Below the pieces are notes generated by a model. That model was not told the origin of the DNA, did not search any database, and worked only from the letters and a program-made list of their open reading frames with translations. The translations under genes and the position numbers were made by a program. From positions 1 through 8,411 of the forward strand of contig JAIRXI010000045.1 in assembly GCA_031268395.1 (NCBI GenBank): a stretch of 8,411 nt of DNA, given 5' to 3'. Each line of letters starts with the position of its first letter. The first letter of the stretch is position 1. The stretch is from Tannerella sp. (GTDB taxonomy: Bacteria > Bacteroidota > Bacteroidia > Bacteroidales > Tannerellaceae). This document shows positions 1 through 7,656 of the stretch, one piece after another.

Positions 1-318
1 AAACTCTGGGACGCTTTCGGCATGAAGGACGCCCGCATGTTCGGCTATTGGGATGCGCGTTGTCCGGTAAAGACCGGCAATGAAAACCTGCCGGCCACCG
101 TTTACATTAACGGAGACAATGCGCTGGTTGCCATTGCTAACTGGACGGACATGCCTCAAAAGGGCGAATGGACAATAGACGAAACACTGCTTGGCTTCAA
201 GCCATCCAAAATGTCGCTGCCCGAAATAGAAAAGACACAGTGGGGAGACTCTTTCGGCGCAAAGAAAAACATTGAAGTGATGGGACGTGGCGGTTTAATC
301 ATTCTGCTGGAGAAGTAA
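1..318 (+). CDS. C-terminal end of a probable glycoside hydrolase-type protein (DUF6067-like), 5' end outside window
   Basis: The frame is open from base 1 and ends at TAA 316-318, giving the last 105 residues; the true start lies outside the window, and the ATG at 22 is only an internal methionine. The visible part begins KLWDAFGMKDARMFGYWD, then a CPVKT segment, alternating short beta strands (ATVYINGDNALVAIANW) and a final GGLIILLEK strand. This looks like the small beta-sandwich that follows the catalytic barrel in large Bacteroidota glycoside-hydrolase-domain proteins annotated as DUF6067; that assignment is from memory of the family pattern, not a search. No catalytic residues can be judged from this fragment. 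It is separated by 4 nt from the next lipoprotein gene on the same strand, so the two are probably co-transcribed and may act on the same glycan at the cell surface or in the periplasm. Reading frame is certain; function is moderate. Confidence 0.7.
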   Translation, partial: KLWDAFGMKDARMFGYWDARCPVKTGNENLPATVYINGDNALVAIANWTDMPQKGEWTIDETLLGFKPSKMSLPEIEKTQWGDSFGAKKNIEVMGRGGLIILLEK

Positions 319-322
319 GACT

Positions 323-2857
323 ATGAAAACGAAACTGACTATTTTGGCCGGCCTCATGCTGCTGTGCGCCTGTTCGCAGGAAACGTTATTCGACCGGACG
401 GCCGGACCGTTGCGTCTGGCCATGGATAAAACAGGACGGATTACGGCGCTGGAGGATATTTCCACCGGCACAAACTACATGGCGGCCGGCGATTCCAGCT
501 ATTTACTGGCATGTGCGGTGTATGAAAACGACGGCATTTCGGCGCTGATGCAGCCCCGTTCGATGCGCGTAACGGCACGGAATGACAGCGTGACAGGGAT
601 GGAACTGACTTACCGGGAAGACGTCAGGCTTACCGTAACGGTTTCATCTAAAGAAGGGTATTTCCGGATGGAACTGGTGGACGCGGTCCCCGTTTCGGAA
701 ATAAGTCATATTGTGTGGGGTCCATACCGGACGGCCATGCGCGGCCCTGTCGGCGAATTGCTGGGACTGAACCGCAGCGAGCATTTCACCGTCGGATTGC
801 AGAGCCTGGAACCGAATACCGACGGAGGCGCCGCCATTGCCGGTAAAGGCTCCATGATGCAGCTGTCTTCGTATGACCATACCCGCGGCTATTTCGGCGA
901 TCATACCCAGCCGCTCCGGAAAGCCGTACCGCTTCCCGGCGTGACGCCGGTCGGTTCGGCAGTCGCCCTGTTCGGCTGTCCCGCCGTAAGAACGGATGAA
1001 CTGAACCTGATCGAGCGGATCGAACTGGCCGAAGGCTTGCCCCATCCGACCTTCGGCGGCGTGTGGAATAAACGTTCCGACGACGGGAAAAAGTTTTGTA
1101 TATGGGGCTATTACGACGAAGCCAGTTTCGATGAATATCTGGAGCTTTCCAAAAAACTGGATGCAAGAATCCTGTGCCGGCCCTGGGGATTTTCGAGCAA
1201 CTGGGGGCATTTCGATATTGACCCGAAAATATACCCCGGCGGGATTTCCGCCATTCGGGAAGACAGCAGACAGGCTAAAAAGGAAGGCATCGGACTGACC
1301 CTCTACACGCTGACCACGTTTTTGAAACCCATGTCCGAACCGGAACCCTATCTCACGCCCGTTCCCGACGAACGGCTGCAAACCTGGAAACCGGAAGCCG
1401 GACTGGTGAAATCCGTTGCGCCGGACGACACGGCGCTGGTGTTTCAAAACACAGCGGACGTCGCGGAAGTCTTTCGCCGGACACCGCGCAAAGTAGTCCT
1501 GGTCGACAATGAATTTATTGAATTTGGAGATATCGTCATCGACGGCGACGCGATCCGAACCGGTAAATGTCAGCGCAGCGCATTCCGTTCCCAGCCCGCA
1601 AGCCATCCGGAAAAGAGCCGGGTGAAACTGATGTACGTTTCGGGGTTTCATAACTTTTACCCCGGCACGCTGGAGATGAGCAACGAATTTGTCGAAAGGC
1701 TGAGCGATATAATGATCGACGCCGATCTGGACAATTTTGTGGTCGACGGTTATGAAAGCTGTTTCGAAACGGGATACGGGACGTATACGGGCAATATCTT
1801 TATGCAAAAATTCTATGAGCGCTGCCTTTCGGAAAATAAGGAAGCCTTATTCACCGGCTCGCTTTATACGCAATACAGCTGGCATTTCATGTCGCACATG
1901 AGCTGGGGCGAATACGACAAGGAAAGAGGCGTCAGGGGGACGATGCTGGATTACAGACTGTGCCGGCAAATGGAGCTGCGCAGAAACCTGATGCCCAACA
2001 AACTCGGGCAGTATTATCCCAGCATGGCAACCGCCGAAGACATCAACTGGATCATGGCTGTCGCAACCGGATGGGACGCCGGCGTTGACTTCCAGCTGGA
2101 CGTTGAAACGCTTAAAAAGAATCCCGAACTGGAAAAGATTTCGGAAACGCTTCATCTGTGGAATCAGGCGAGGTCGGAAAACGCTTTTTCGGAAGAGCAA
2201 AAAAGAGCGCTCCGGCAGACGGATGTCCTGTATAAACTGTCGAGAAAGGAAGACGGGCAATGGGATTTGTCGTTCGACCGTTTCTGGCAGAACGACAAAG
2301 TCAACATCCTGCCTCCCTCCGCGATGTCGGCTGTGCCGGTGAACGGGGGCGACCGTTCCGTCCGTCCGTTGAGTATCGACTGGAGCTGGACGCACAATCC
2401 GGGACTGTACGACGAGGCGGGCCTGTCGGACGATCTGGTGCAGCAAACGGGAAAACAGGAAACGCAGTGGAAAGTCACGATCCCTCCCTACGAAGAAGAT
2501 TCGAAACTGTGGGAGCGGACATCCAACCGTCATTTTCAGTTTGTCATCCGCCTGCCGGAAAGCGCTCCCTGCGCGGTGAAAAACCTGAACGTGTCCGTCA
2601 ACGGGGAGACCGTCGAAATCCCGGCCGTCCTGCACCCCGGCGAATACCTGTCCATCCCTCATTTGCTTGAGATGGCCTGTGTGTATGATAAAACGCATCA
2701 CGTAACGGACGAAATCTATTTGCACGGCTATCTGCCGAAAGTGAAAAAGGGCGAAACGGTCACCGTCGGTCTGTCCTGCGAGCCGCTCGAAAAGGAAGCA
2801 AATCCCGAAGTGATCCTGAATGTAAGATGCCAGCACGGCTATTACTATCACAGATGA
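323..2857 (+). CDS. Large lipoprotein, putative TIM-barrel glycoside hydrolase-like protein
   Basis: This 844-residue protein starts MKTKLTILAGLMLLCACSQE: a basic n-region, a hydrophobic stretch and a lipobox LCAC with the lipidated cysteine at residue 17, so it should be an envelope lipoprotein. Residues about 30-240 look like a beta-sandwich. From H241 (HPTFGGVWNKR) the pattern becomes barrel-like: LCRPWGFSSNWGHFDID at 284-300, PGG at 305-307, an AKKEGIGLTLYTLTTFL strand from 318, then DNFVVDGYESCFE at 470-482 with acidic candidates D475, E478 and E482, and a late strand GWDAGVDF ending near 590. About 391-436 holds a probable beta insertion with the pattern VDNEFIEFGD...CQRSAFRSQPASHPEKSRVKLM. 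Residues from about 737 form a C-terminal beta domain. The arrangement suggests an enzyme acting on carbohydrate, in line with the preceding gene, but I do not recognise a numbered family. The start is supported by the signal peptide and the 4-nt gap after the upstream stop. Confidence 0.85.
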   Translation: MKTKLTILAGLMLLCACSQETLFDRTAGPLRLAMDKTGRITALEDISTGTNYMAAGDSSYLLACAVYENDGISALMQPRSMRVTARNDSVTGMELTYREDVRLTVTVSSKEGYFRMELVDAVPVSEISHIVWGPYRTAMRGPVGELLGLNRSEHFTVGLQSLEPNTDGGAAIAGKGSMMQLSSYDHTRGYFGDHTQPLRKAVPLPGVTPVGSAVALFGCPAVRTDELNLIERIELAEGLPHPTFGGVWNKRSDDGKKFCIWGYYDEASFDEYLELSKKLDARILCRPWGFSSNWGHFDIDPKIYPGGISAIREDSRQAKKEGIGLTLYTLTTFLKPMSEPEPYLTPVPDERLQTWKPEAGLVKSVAPDDTALVFQNTADVAEVFRRTPRKVVLVDNEFIEFGDIVIDGDAIRTGKCQRSAFRSQPASHPEKSRVKLMYVSGFHNFYPGTLEMSNEFVERLSDIMIDADLDNFVVDGYESCFETGYGTYTGNIFMQKFYERCLSENKEALFTGSLYTQYSWHFMSHMSWGEYDKERGVRGTMLDYRLCRQMELRRNLMPNKLGQYYPSMATAEDINWIMAVATGWDAGVDFQLDVETLKKNPELEKISETLHLWNQARSENAFSEEQKRALRQTDVLYKLSRKEDGQWDLSFDRFWQNDKVNILPPSAMSAVPVNGGDRSVRPLSIDWSWTHNPGLYDEAGLSDDLVQQTGKQETQWKVTIPPYEEDSKLWERTSNRHFQFVIRLPESAPCAVKNLNVSVNGETVEIPAVLHPGEYLSIPHLLEMACVYDKTHHVTDEIYLHGYLPKVKKGETVTVGLSCEPLEKEANPEVILNVRCQHGYYYHR

Positions 2858-2896
2858 TTGAAGGTTTGCAGGTGAATCATCTCACGTTACGCAAAA

Positions 2897-3099
2897 GGGA
2901 CGGCGCTGTCTCAAAAGTCGAATCCCGTCGTCATGACGGTGCACAACGGCCCGTCATTGCAGGACAGCGCGCCGTGTACCGTCATTGCGACGAAGGAAGC
3001 AATCCAGTGAAAGAACGACCTGTGGATTGCTTCGTTCCTCGCAATGAAGGGGTGGAATCTGCCAATGACGAATCGGGGCTTTTGAGACAGCCCCGTTTC
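2897..3099. repeat. Element A: non-coding inverted-repeat element with REP-like core (MITE-like)
   Basis: The ends are 21-bp inverted repeats: 2897-2917 (containing GCTGTCTCAAAAG) matches the reverse complement of 3079-3099 at 18 of 21 positions. Within it, the word CGTCATTG occurs at 2952-2959 and 2980-2987, and its complement CAATGACG at 3063-3070; a 10-bp perfect palindrome CGTCATGACG lies at 2929-2938. The core is a strong hairpin, listed separately. It fills most of the 275-bp gap between the 844-aa lipoprotein and the AT-rich lipoprotein. I see no coding content in it, although one frame happens to stay open through it. There is no clear target-site duplication beside the ends. It may fold as RNA at the 3' end of the upstream transcript, but there is no U-tract, so I do not call it a terminator. 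Confidence 0.75.
2982..3047. repeat. REP-like hairpin inside element A
   Basis: The arms 2982-3006 and 3023-3047 are 25 bp each and complementary at 23 positions, with a 16-nt loop (3007-3022). The arm motif TCATTGCGA...GAAGCAATCCA resembles, from memory, a short palindromic word family that recurs in intergenic DNA of many unrelated bacteria. The strong symmetry suggests selection for a folded single strand or an origin as a dispersed palindromic repeat; function unknown. Confidence 0.8.
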
Positions 3100-3132
3100 A
3101 TTCCCTGCGGGAAAAAATCAATGCAGCTTTTT

Positions 3133-4245
3133 ATGAATAGAAAACTAATTCACATCACGTTTTTTGCTGTTATGCTTAGCCTGTTTGTCTGTTGTAATAA
3201 AAACAAAGACAGCTACTATTTCAATGGAAATATTCGTTACATCGACAATAGCAGTAAGACAGTAAAAAATGTCACAAGCAAGTCCATTCGATTGGATGGC
3301 GTCCAGTCCGGAATGATAGCAGTGTATGATTCGCTGTTAATTTGTTGGCATCCGGACTTTTCGAATCATTTTTTTTACATTAGCAATTTGGATTCGGGAA
3401 ATGAAATCGGTTTCTTTTGCGAAAAAGGGCAAGGTCCCAAAGAGGCGACTTCCGTAAATTGCATTTCTCAGATGTTCAGGAAAGAGGACGATATATGTAC
3501 ATTCTTATGGGCTTATAACGAAAGCCAATTGTTTTTATGGAATATAAGTCAGTCTGTTGAGCAGCGAATGACCGTATATGACACGATTGTTTCGTACGAT
3601 AAAAATCGTTACTTCTTTCTGTTTTATCAACCCGAAGATATATTATTTGTCAACAGGCCGTCCGATATGTTGAATAGCGAAGAAGCTACGACGCCGTTTT
3701 ATGAAAAACGGTCTATTTACACAAAAGAAGTTATACGAGATTACCCTGTTTACAAAAAGAAGTCAGTGAAAAGCAGGGATGCTTCCATGCTGGAGCCTTT
3801 TTTCTATACATGGGATGTTATCAAACCGGATGGCACTAAAATAGCGCAGGCAATGAGGAGTCTCCCACAAATAAATATGTTAGATATTCATACAGGCGAA
3901 GTTATTGGATTTCGTATGCAAAAGGGGTCCGATTTTTCTCTTTTAGAATCATATACAGACATAAAGTCGAAGCATATTTATTATAATTGCGTACAGGCGG
4001 ATGATCATTTTATTTATGCCACTTATTGGGGTAAAGAGCAGTGGGTGGATCGTATTGGCGTTGAAATGCCGCTACTTAATACCATACATGTATTTGACTG
4101 GAACGGAAAACTGCTTTATGAACTTATAACCGATCGGCCATTTTTTCGAAGTATCTGGTTAGATCAGATTAGAAACAGATTATACACAATAGATGTCAAC
4201 ACGGATGAGGTGTACTATTTGGATTTGGACGAGTTGAATTTGTAG
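3133..4245 (+). CDS. Probable lipoprotein of the BF3164 / TolB-like 6-bladed beta-propeller family
   Basis: The 370-residue product begins MNRKLIHITFFAVMLSLFVCCNKNKD, a typical short Bacteroidota lipoprotein signal with lipidation at C20 or C21 (the residue before the cysteine is not ideal). I chose ATG 3133 because it puts the basic residues directly before the hydrophobic core; ATG 3121 would add only MQLF. The frame is open further upstream to 2827, but that part overlaps the preceding gene and a repeat element. The body is rich in short aromatic beta strands; the segments MRSLPQINMLDIHTGEVIGFRM, YNCVQADDHFIYATYWGKEQW, NTIHVFDWNGKLLYEL and the ending RNRLYTIDVNTDEVYYLDLDELNL match my memory of the TolB-like propeller lipoproteins named BF3164 family. 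Their function is unknown; a binding or scaffold role in the envelope is a guess. The gene is much more AT-rich than its neighbours (19/60 G+C at 3961-4020) and is flanked on both sides by inverted-repeat elements. I found no TAnnTTTG promoter just upstream. Confidence 0.82.
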   Translation: MNRKLIHITFFAVMLSLFVCCNKNKDSYYFNGNIRYIDNSSKTVKNVTSKSIRLDGVQSGMIAVYDSLLICWHPDFSNHFFYISNLDSGNEIGFFCEKGQGPKEATSVNCISQMFRKEDDICTFLWAYNESQLFLWNISQSVEQRMTVYDTIVSYDKNRYFFLFYQPEDILFVNRPSDMLNSEEATTPFYEKRSIYTKEVIRDYPVYKKKSVKSRDASMLEPFFYTWDVIKPDGTKIAQAMRSLPQINMLDIHTGEVIGFRMQKGSDFSLLESYTDIKSKHIYYNCVQADDHFIYATYWGKEQWVDRIGVEMPLLNTIHVFDWNGKLLYELITDRPFFRSIWLDQIRNRLYTIDVNTDEVYYLDLDELNL

Positions 4246-4260
4246 GGAGAGATGCGAAAT

Positions 4261-4495
4261 AACCCCAACATGTCCATTACGCATTTTCCCGGCGCCGCAA
4301 GGCGCCACTCCGTGCCCTCCTTTCTTTATAGTTAAACACGGAGGACACGGAGACACGGAGGGAAAACGTGATCACCGTCTCCGTGTCTCTGTGTCCTCCG
4401 TGTTTGAATGAATAAAGAAAGAGCACAGAGAAGCGCCTTACGGCGCTGGGAAACGAACGCGGAGCAGGGGAAATACATAATGGACATGTCGGGTT
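4261..4495. repeat. Element B: 235-bp near-palindromic element (MITE-like)
   Basis: The outer ends are inverted repeats: 4261-4279 reads AACCCCAACATGTCCATTA and the reverse complement of 4478-4495 reads AACCCGACATGTCCATTA. Further in, GGCGCCGCAAGGCGC (4291-4305) pairs with GCGCCTTACGGCGC (4433-4446), then CTCCGTGCCCTCC plus TTTCTTTAT (4309-4329) pairs imperfectly with 4411-4430, and then a 27-bp stem closes on a loop. One side carries extra unpaired bases (about 4449-4468). The element fills nearly all of the 282-bp gap between two convergent genes. It has no plausible gene; a minus-strand open frame through it is a shadow. It could block or end transcription from both sides as a large hairpin, but lacks a U-tract. 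Confidence 0.8.
4334..4405. repeat. Central 27-bp stem of element B
   Basis: Arms 4334-4360 and 4379-4405 are complementary at 26 of 27 positions, with an 18-nt loop that itself contains the palindrome GTGATCAC (4368-4375). The arms are built from the repeated unit ACACGGAG / ACACGGAG. From memory, very similar ACACGGAG-type stems occur in intergenic DNA of many bacteria, so this may be one member of a widespread palindromic repeat class. Confidence 0.85.
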
Positions 4496-4527
4496 AATGC
4501 CTGGCCGAAGACTCCATGGGCCGTTGA

Positions 4528-7515
4528 TCATTGAATGATGGCCCGGTAGAGGACATCCTGTATGCGTTCGCGGATGTGGAGGGAAGAGAGTTTGCCGTTC
4601 ACCCGCGACGGATGGATGCGGTTGCTCAGGAAGATGTAGATCAGCCGGCTGTCGGGGTCGACCCAAAAGCAGGTTCCCGTGAAACCGTTGTGTCCGTATG
4701 CAGAAGGCGGCGCCAGGCGGCTGCACGGGGAGGCCTTCAGCGTGTCGGTTTCCGGTTTGTCGAAACCCAGTCCGCGGCGACAAGTCGGGCTTTTGCTTTC
4801 CGTAAACAGCCGGCAGGTCGCTTCCGACAGATACGGTTCGTCGCCATACGTCCCGGCATTCAGGTAAAGTTGCAGGACTTTGGCCAGGTCGTTGGCATTG
4901 GAAAACAGGCCGGCGTTCCCGGAGACGCCTCCCTGGAAGGCCGCCGCTTCGTCGTGGACGTAGCCGCGCAGCAGTTGGCGGCGGAGAAACCGGTCGTTTT
5001 CCGTCGGCACAATCCGCGACACGTCCATCTTCTTCAGCGGGCAGTACGTCATGCTCGCCGCTCCCAGGCGATTGAAGAAATGCGTATCCAGCAGCCTGTC
5101 CACGGGCTGGTGCATCTGCTGCTCCACCATCATTTTCAGCAGGATGAAATTGATGCAGCTGTAGGTGTACTTCCCGCGGAGTTTCAGTTCGGCTTCGCGA
5201 ATATCGTTCATGATCATGGCGGGGAACGAGTCGGTCAGGTAAAAATTCGCGGCCACCTCCACGGTGAACCCTTCTTTCCGGATGTCGGAAACCACGTTCG
5301 GCAGAAAACGGAAATCCGTCCGCGCATACATGTGCGATTCGAACCTCACCGGATGGGTCGGCGTCTTTGTCCGGCTGAACAGCTTTCCGCTGAAACTGTG
5401 CGGGTCAATCGCGTCCATGTAAAAGCTGATGATGGGGGGCAGTCCCGACTGGTGATAGAGGAGTTCTTCCACGCTCAGGTCACTTTTGTCCGACTGTTGC
5501 AGGGCCGGGAGATAGCGGGAGGCCGGCGCGTCGAGCGCAAGCAGTTTGCCGTCGCAGGCTTTCATGACGGCCAGCAGGGTTCCCGTCGCCTTGGTGAGCG
5601 ACGCCAGATCGTAGACGGAGGCCGGCGTGACCCGCTGTGTCTGCTGAGCGTCAACATAGCCGAACGACTTGTGGTAGACAATCATTCCATCTTTGGCCAC
5701 CAGTACCTGGCAACCCGGATAGGCCTGCTGTGCCAGCCCTTCCCCGACAATCAGGTCGACGGAGTCGAGCCTGGCCGCATCCAGTCCGACTTCTTCCGGC
5801 TGGTGATAGCCCAGGCGCGTCTTGGGTGTCGCGATGCCGTCGCCGGCCGAAAACAGTCCGGGTACCGTGACGGCCAGTTTCCCTCTGGCCGGGATCCCCC
5901 CGAACACGGCCTGTGCGGCATAATTTTGCGCATCGCGCGTGTTCTCGTACGCCATCACCACCCCCCTGGCGTTGCCGAGCAGTTCCCGGTATTCCGTGCA
6001 CAGGTAGGGCGGGGTAAAAAAAACGAAGACCGTCGGTTTCTTTTCCAGCAGTCGCTCGATAGCCTGTGGCATCCTCGTCTGTCCGGGATATATCCCGCAG
6101 ACAAGCGCGTCGCAGGCTTCCAGTTCGCCGGCGATTTTCCGGACATCCGCCTCCGTCGTCTCCTTCGCGATCCGGAAAGAGGGGAGCGGTTTGTAACAGT
6201 TCAGCATCTCCGGGAAGCTGTTTCCGGGCGCGTCGCCGACGGAAAGCACGGCCATTTTCCGTCTGTCCAGCTGCTTGAGGGGGAGGAAACCGTCCTCATT
6301 TTTCAGCACCGTAATGGCTTCCGCGTTCAGTCTGGCCGCCAGCCAGGCAGCGTGGGGGGTATTCAATCTCTCGGACAGGCCCTTCAGCTCGACCGGACGG
6401 TAGCGGTTTAATCCGGCGATGTATTTGTACCGCAGTATTTTTCGGCAACGGGCGTGGATGGATTCCCGCGTCAGGATCCGGTCCCGGACGGCCTTTTTGA
6501 CGGCTTCCAGTTCCTCTTCGGGCACGCCGGGCGCCAGTATGATGTCATTGCCTGCCAGGATCGCCTGTACCGCCCGGCTTTCGGGGCGGCGGGTCACGGC
6601 GCCCTTCATTTCCATTGCGTCGGTGAAGCACAGTCCCCGGAAGCCCATCTTTTTCTGCAACAAATCCGATACCACCCTGCCGGACATGGACGTGGCCAGA
6701 TTTTCCGTACTGTCCAGGGCGGGCACGTACAGGTGTGTCGTCATGATGCCGGCAAACCCGGCTTCGATATATTTCCTGAACGGCAGCAGTTCGATACTGT
6801 CCAGTTTCCCCGCCGGACGGAGCACGGCCGGCAGCGTGCGGTGCGAATCTTCCGAAGTGTCTCCGTGTCCCGGAAAATGTTTGGCCACCGAGAGCACGCC
6901 GGCGCTTTCCAGTCCGCGGGCGTAGGCCATCCCCCTTTCCGCCACCTCTTCCGCCCTTTCCCCGAACGAGCGCAGCCCGATGACCGGATTGTGCATGTTG
7001 CTGTTCACGTCGACCACCGGCGCAAAATTGATATGAATCCCCATCTCGTTACACTGGCGGCCCACTTCCGTCGCATATTCCCCGATCAGCCGGAGGTCTT
7101 CGATCGCCCCGAGCATCATGTTTTTGGGAAAGCGGGTCGTTTCGCTCAGGCGCATCGACAGGCCCCATTCGCCGTCCAGCGCCACAAACAGCGGTATGCG
7201 CGCCACCCGCTGAAGCCGGTTTGTCACGTCTGCCTGCGTCAGCGGATCGCCCTGACGGAAAAGGATGCCGCCGATGTTTGCCCTGGCATATCCTTCCAGC
7301 ATCTGCACGTGTTTCGCGTCCGATCTCGGATAGGCAATCATCATAAACAGTTGCCCGATACGCTCGTCCTCACTCATCGTATGGAATACGGAATCAACCC
7401 AGCGATTCATGTCAGCCTGACGGATTCTCGCATACAGGGTCGGCTCCGTCTGCGCGGACACGCGGAAACTCAATGCGTAAAACAGGATAACCGGATAGAA
7501 AATCTTCTTCATCAT
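4528..7515 (-). CDS. Secreted GH3 beta-N-acetylglucosaminidase-like enzyme fused to a beta-lactamase-like serine hydrolase
   Basis: The 995-residue product has a signal peptide (MMKKIFYPVILFYALSFRVSA, predicted cut after A21), so unlike cytoplasmic NagZ it is exported. Residues about 35-370 form the GH3 barrel: IGQLFMM at 53-59, the NagZ-type signature KHFPGHGDTSEDSH at 212-225 with the expected Asp-His acid/base pair D223/H225, and the nucleophile D299 in FTDAMEM. About 395-555 is a GH3 C-terminal alpha/beta domain ending GKLAVTVPGLF. About 575-990 is a class C beta-lactamase-like domain with S639-L-T-K642 (SxxK), Y785-S-C-I-N789 as the tyrosine motif, and H942-N-G944 in place of KTG. All key residues are present in both enzymes. 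By family, the first domain should remove terminal N-acetylglucosamine and the second hydrolyse an ester or peptide; cleavage of peptidoglycan fragments is a reasonable guess, not shown. The two adjacent ATGs leave the start uncertain by one codon. It is divergent from rplS. Confidence 0.93.
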   Translation of the reverse strand: MMKKIFYPVILFYALSFRVSAQTEPTLYARIRQADMNRWVDSVFHTMSEDERIGQLFMMIAYPRSDAKHVQMLEGYARANIGGILFRQGDPLTQADVTNRLQRVARIPLFVALDGEWGLSMRLSETTRFPKNMMLGAIEDLRLIGEYATEVGRQCNEMGIHINFAPVVDVNSNMHNPVIGLRSFGERAEEVAERGMAYARGLESAGVLSVAKHFPGHGDTSEDSHRTLPAVLRPAGKLDSIELLPFRKYIEAGFAGIMTTHLYVPALDSTENLATSMSGRVVSDLLQKKMGFRGLCFTDAMEMKGAVTRRPESRAVQAILAGNDIILAPGVPEEELEAVKKAVRDRILTRESIHARCRKILRYKYIAGLNRYRPVELKGLSERLNTPHAAWLAARLNAEAITVLKNEDGFLPLKQLDRRKMAVLSVGDAPGNSFPEMLNCYKPLPSFRIAKETTEADVRKIAGELEACDALVCGIYPGQTRMPQAIERLLEKKPTVFVFFTPPYLCTEYRELLGNARGVVMAYENTRDAQNYAAQAVFGGIPARGKLAVTVPGLFSAGDGIATPKTRLGYHQPEEVGLDAARLDSVDLIVGEGLAQQAYPGCQVLVAKDGMIVYHKSFGYVDAQQTQRVTPASVYDLASLTKATGTLLAVMKACDGKLLALDAPASRYLPALQQSDKSDLSVEELLYHQSGLPPIISFYMDAIDPHSFSGKLFSRTKTPTHPVRFESHMYARTDFRFLPNVVSDIRKEGFTVEVAANFYLTDSFPAMIMNDIREAELKLRGKYTYSCINFILLKMMVEQQMHQPVDRLLDTHFFNRLGAASMTYCPLKKMDVSRIVPTENDRFLRRQLLRGYVHDEAAAFQGGVSGNAGLFSNANDLAKVLQLYLNAGTYGDEPYLSEATCRLFTESKSPTCRRGLGFDKPETDTLKASPCSRLAPPSAYGHNGFTGTCFWVDPDSRLIYIFLSNRIHPSRVNGKLSSLHIRERIQDVLYRAIIQ

Positions 7516-7532
7516 TTTTGTTCAATACGCGG

Positions 7533-7540
7533 CAAATGTA
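7533..7540 (-). promoter_or_regulatory. Putative -7 element for the GH3 gene
   Basis: On the minus strand this reads TACATTTG, matching the Bacteroidota -7 consensus TAnnTTTG, and ends 17 nt before the start codon. No convincing -33 TTTG is seen at the usual spacing. If used, the leader would be only about a dozen bases (AT-rich, ...TTGAACAAAA before ATG), with no Shine-Dalgarno sequence. Confidence 0.5.
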
Positions 7541-7624
7541 CAGGTTATTTACCGAAGCGCCCGTCATCCGCCCGGCTTTTTAGTTTATTTTTTAAATTGA
7601 ATCGGGGAAATAATACCCTTCAAT

Positions 7625-7656
7625 TTTGGCTGTCAGTGAAATATTCGCTACTTTTG
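7625..7656 (+). promoter_or_regulatory. Bacteroidales-type promoter for rplS
   Basis: The upstream box TTTG (7625-7628) and the -7 box TACTTTTG (7649-7656) fit the Bacteroides consensus TTTG / TAnnTTTG with 20 bp between them. Transcription would start near 7660-7663, giving a leader of about 80 nt before rplS. The leader could carry autoregulation, as is known for ribosomal protein genes, but I see only a weak 5-bp stem in it. Confidence 0.75.

Noticed and set aside
644..1807. 387-codon minus-strand open frame inside the 844-aa gene (and a similar one at 1847-2851)
   Set aside because: Antisense shadows rich in Arg, His, Phe and Gln as expected from reverse reading; the plus-strand protein has a lipobox and continuous domain pattern.
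2858..3120. Possible CRISPR-like array because of repeated CGTCATTGC words
   Set aside because: The copies are short, in both orientations and unevenly spaced; the layout is an inverted-repeat element, not regular repeats with spacers.
2827..3132. N-terminal extension of the AT-rich lipoprotein frame back to ATG 2827
   Set aside because: It overlaps the end of the 844-aa gene and translates the palindromic element A; the lipoprotein signal sequence begins only at 3133, and base composition changes there.
4518..4544. GGGCC...GGCCC inverted repeat at the 3' end of the GH3 gene as a terminator
   Set aside because: The stem is only 5 bp around a long loop, overlaps the coding end and has no T-run in either direction.
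4277..4783. 168-codon minus-strand open frame through element B
   Set aside because: It joins the palindromic repeat to an alternative frame of the GH3 3' end; no initiation signal or domain.
4531..6411. 626-codon plus-strand open frame opposite the GH3 gene
   Set aside because: It is a frame kept open by GC-rich codon bias of the real minus-strand gene; it has no recognisable domain, and the minus-strand protein has clear motifs throughout.
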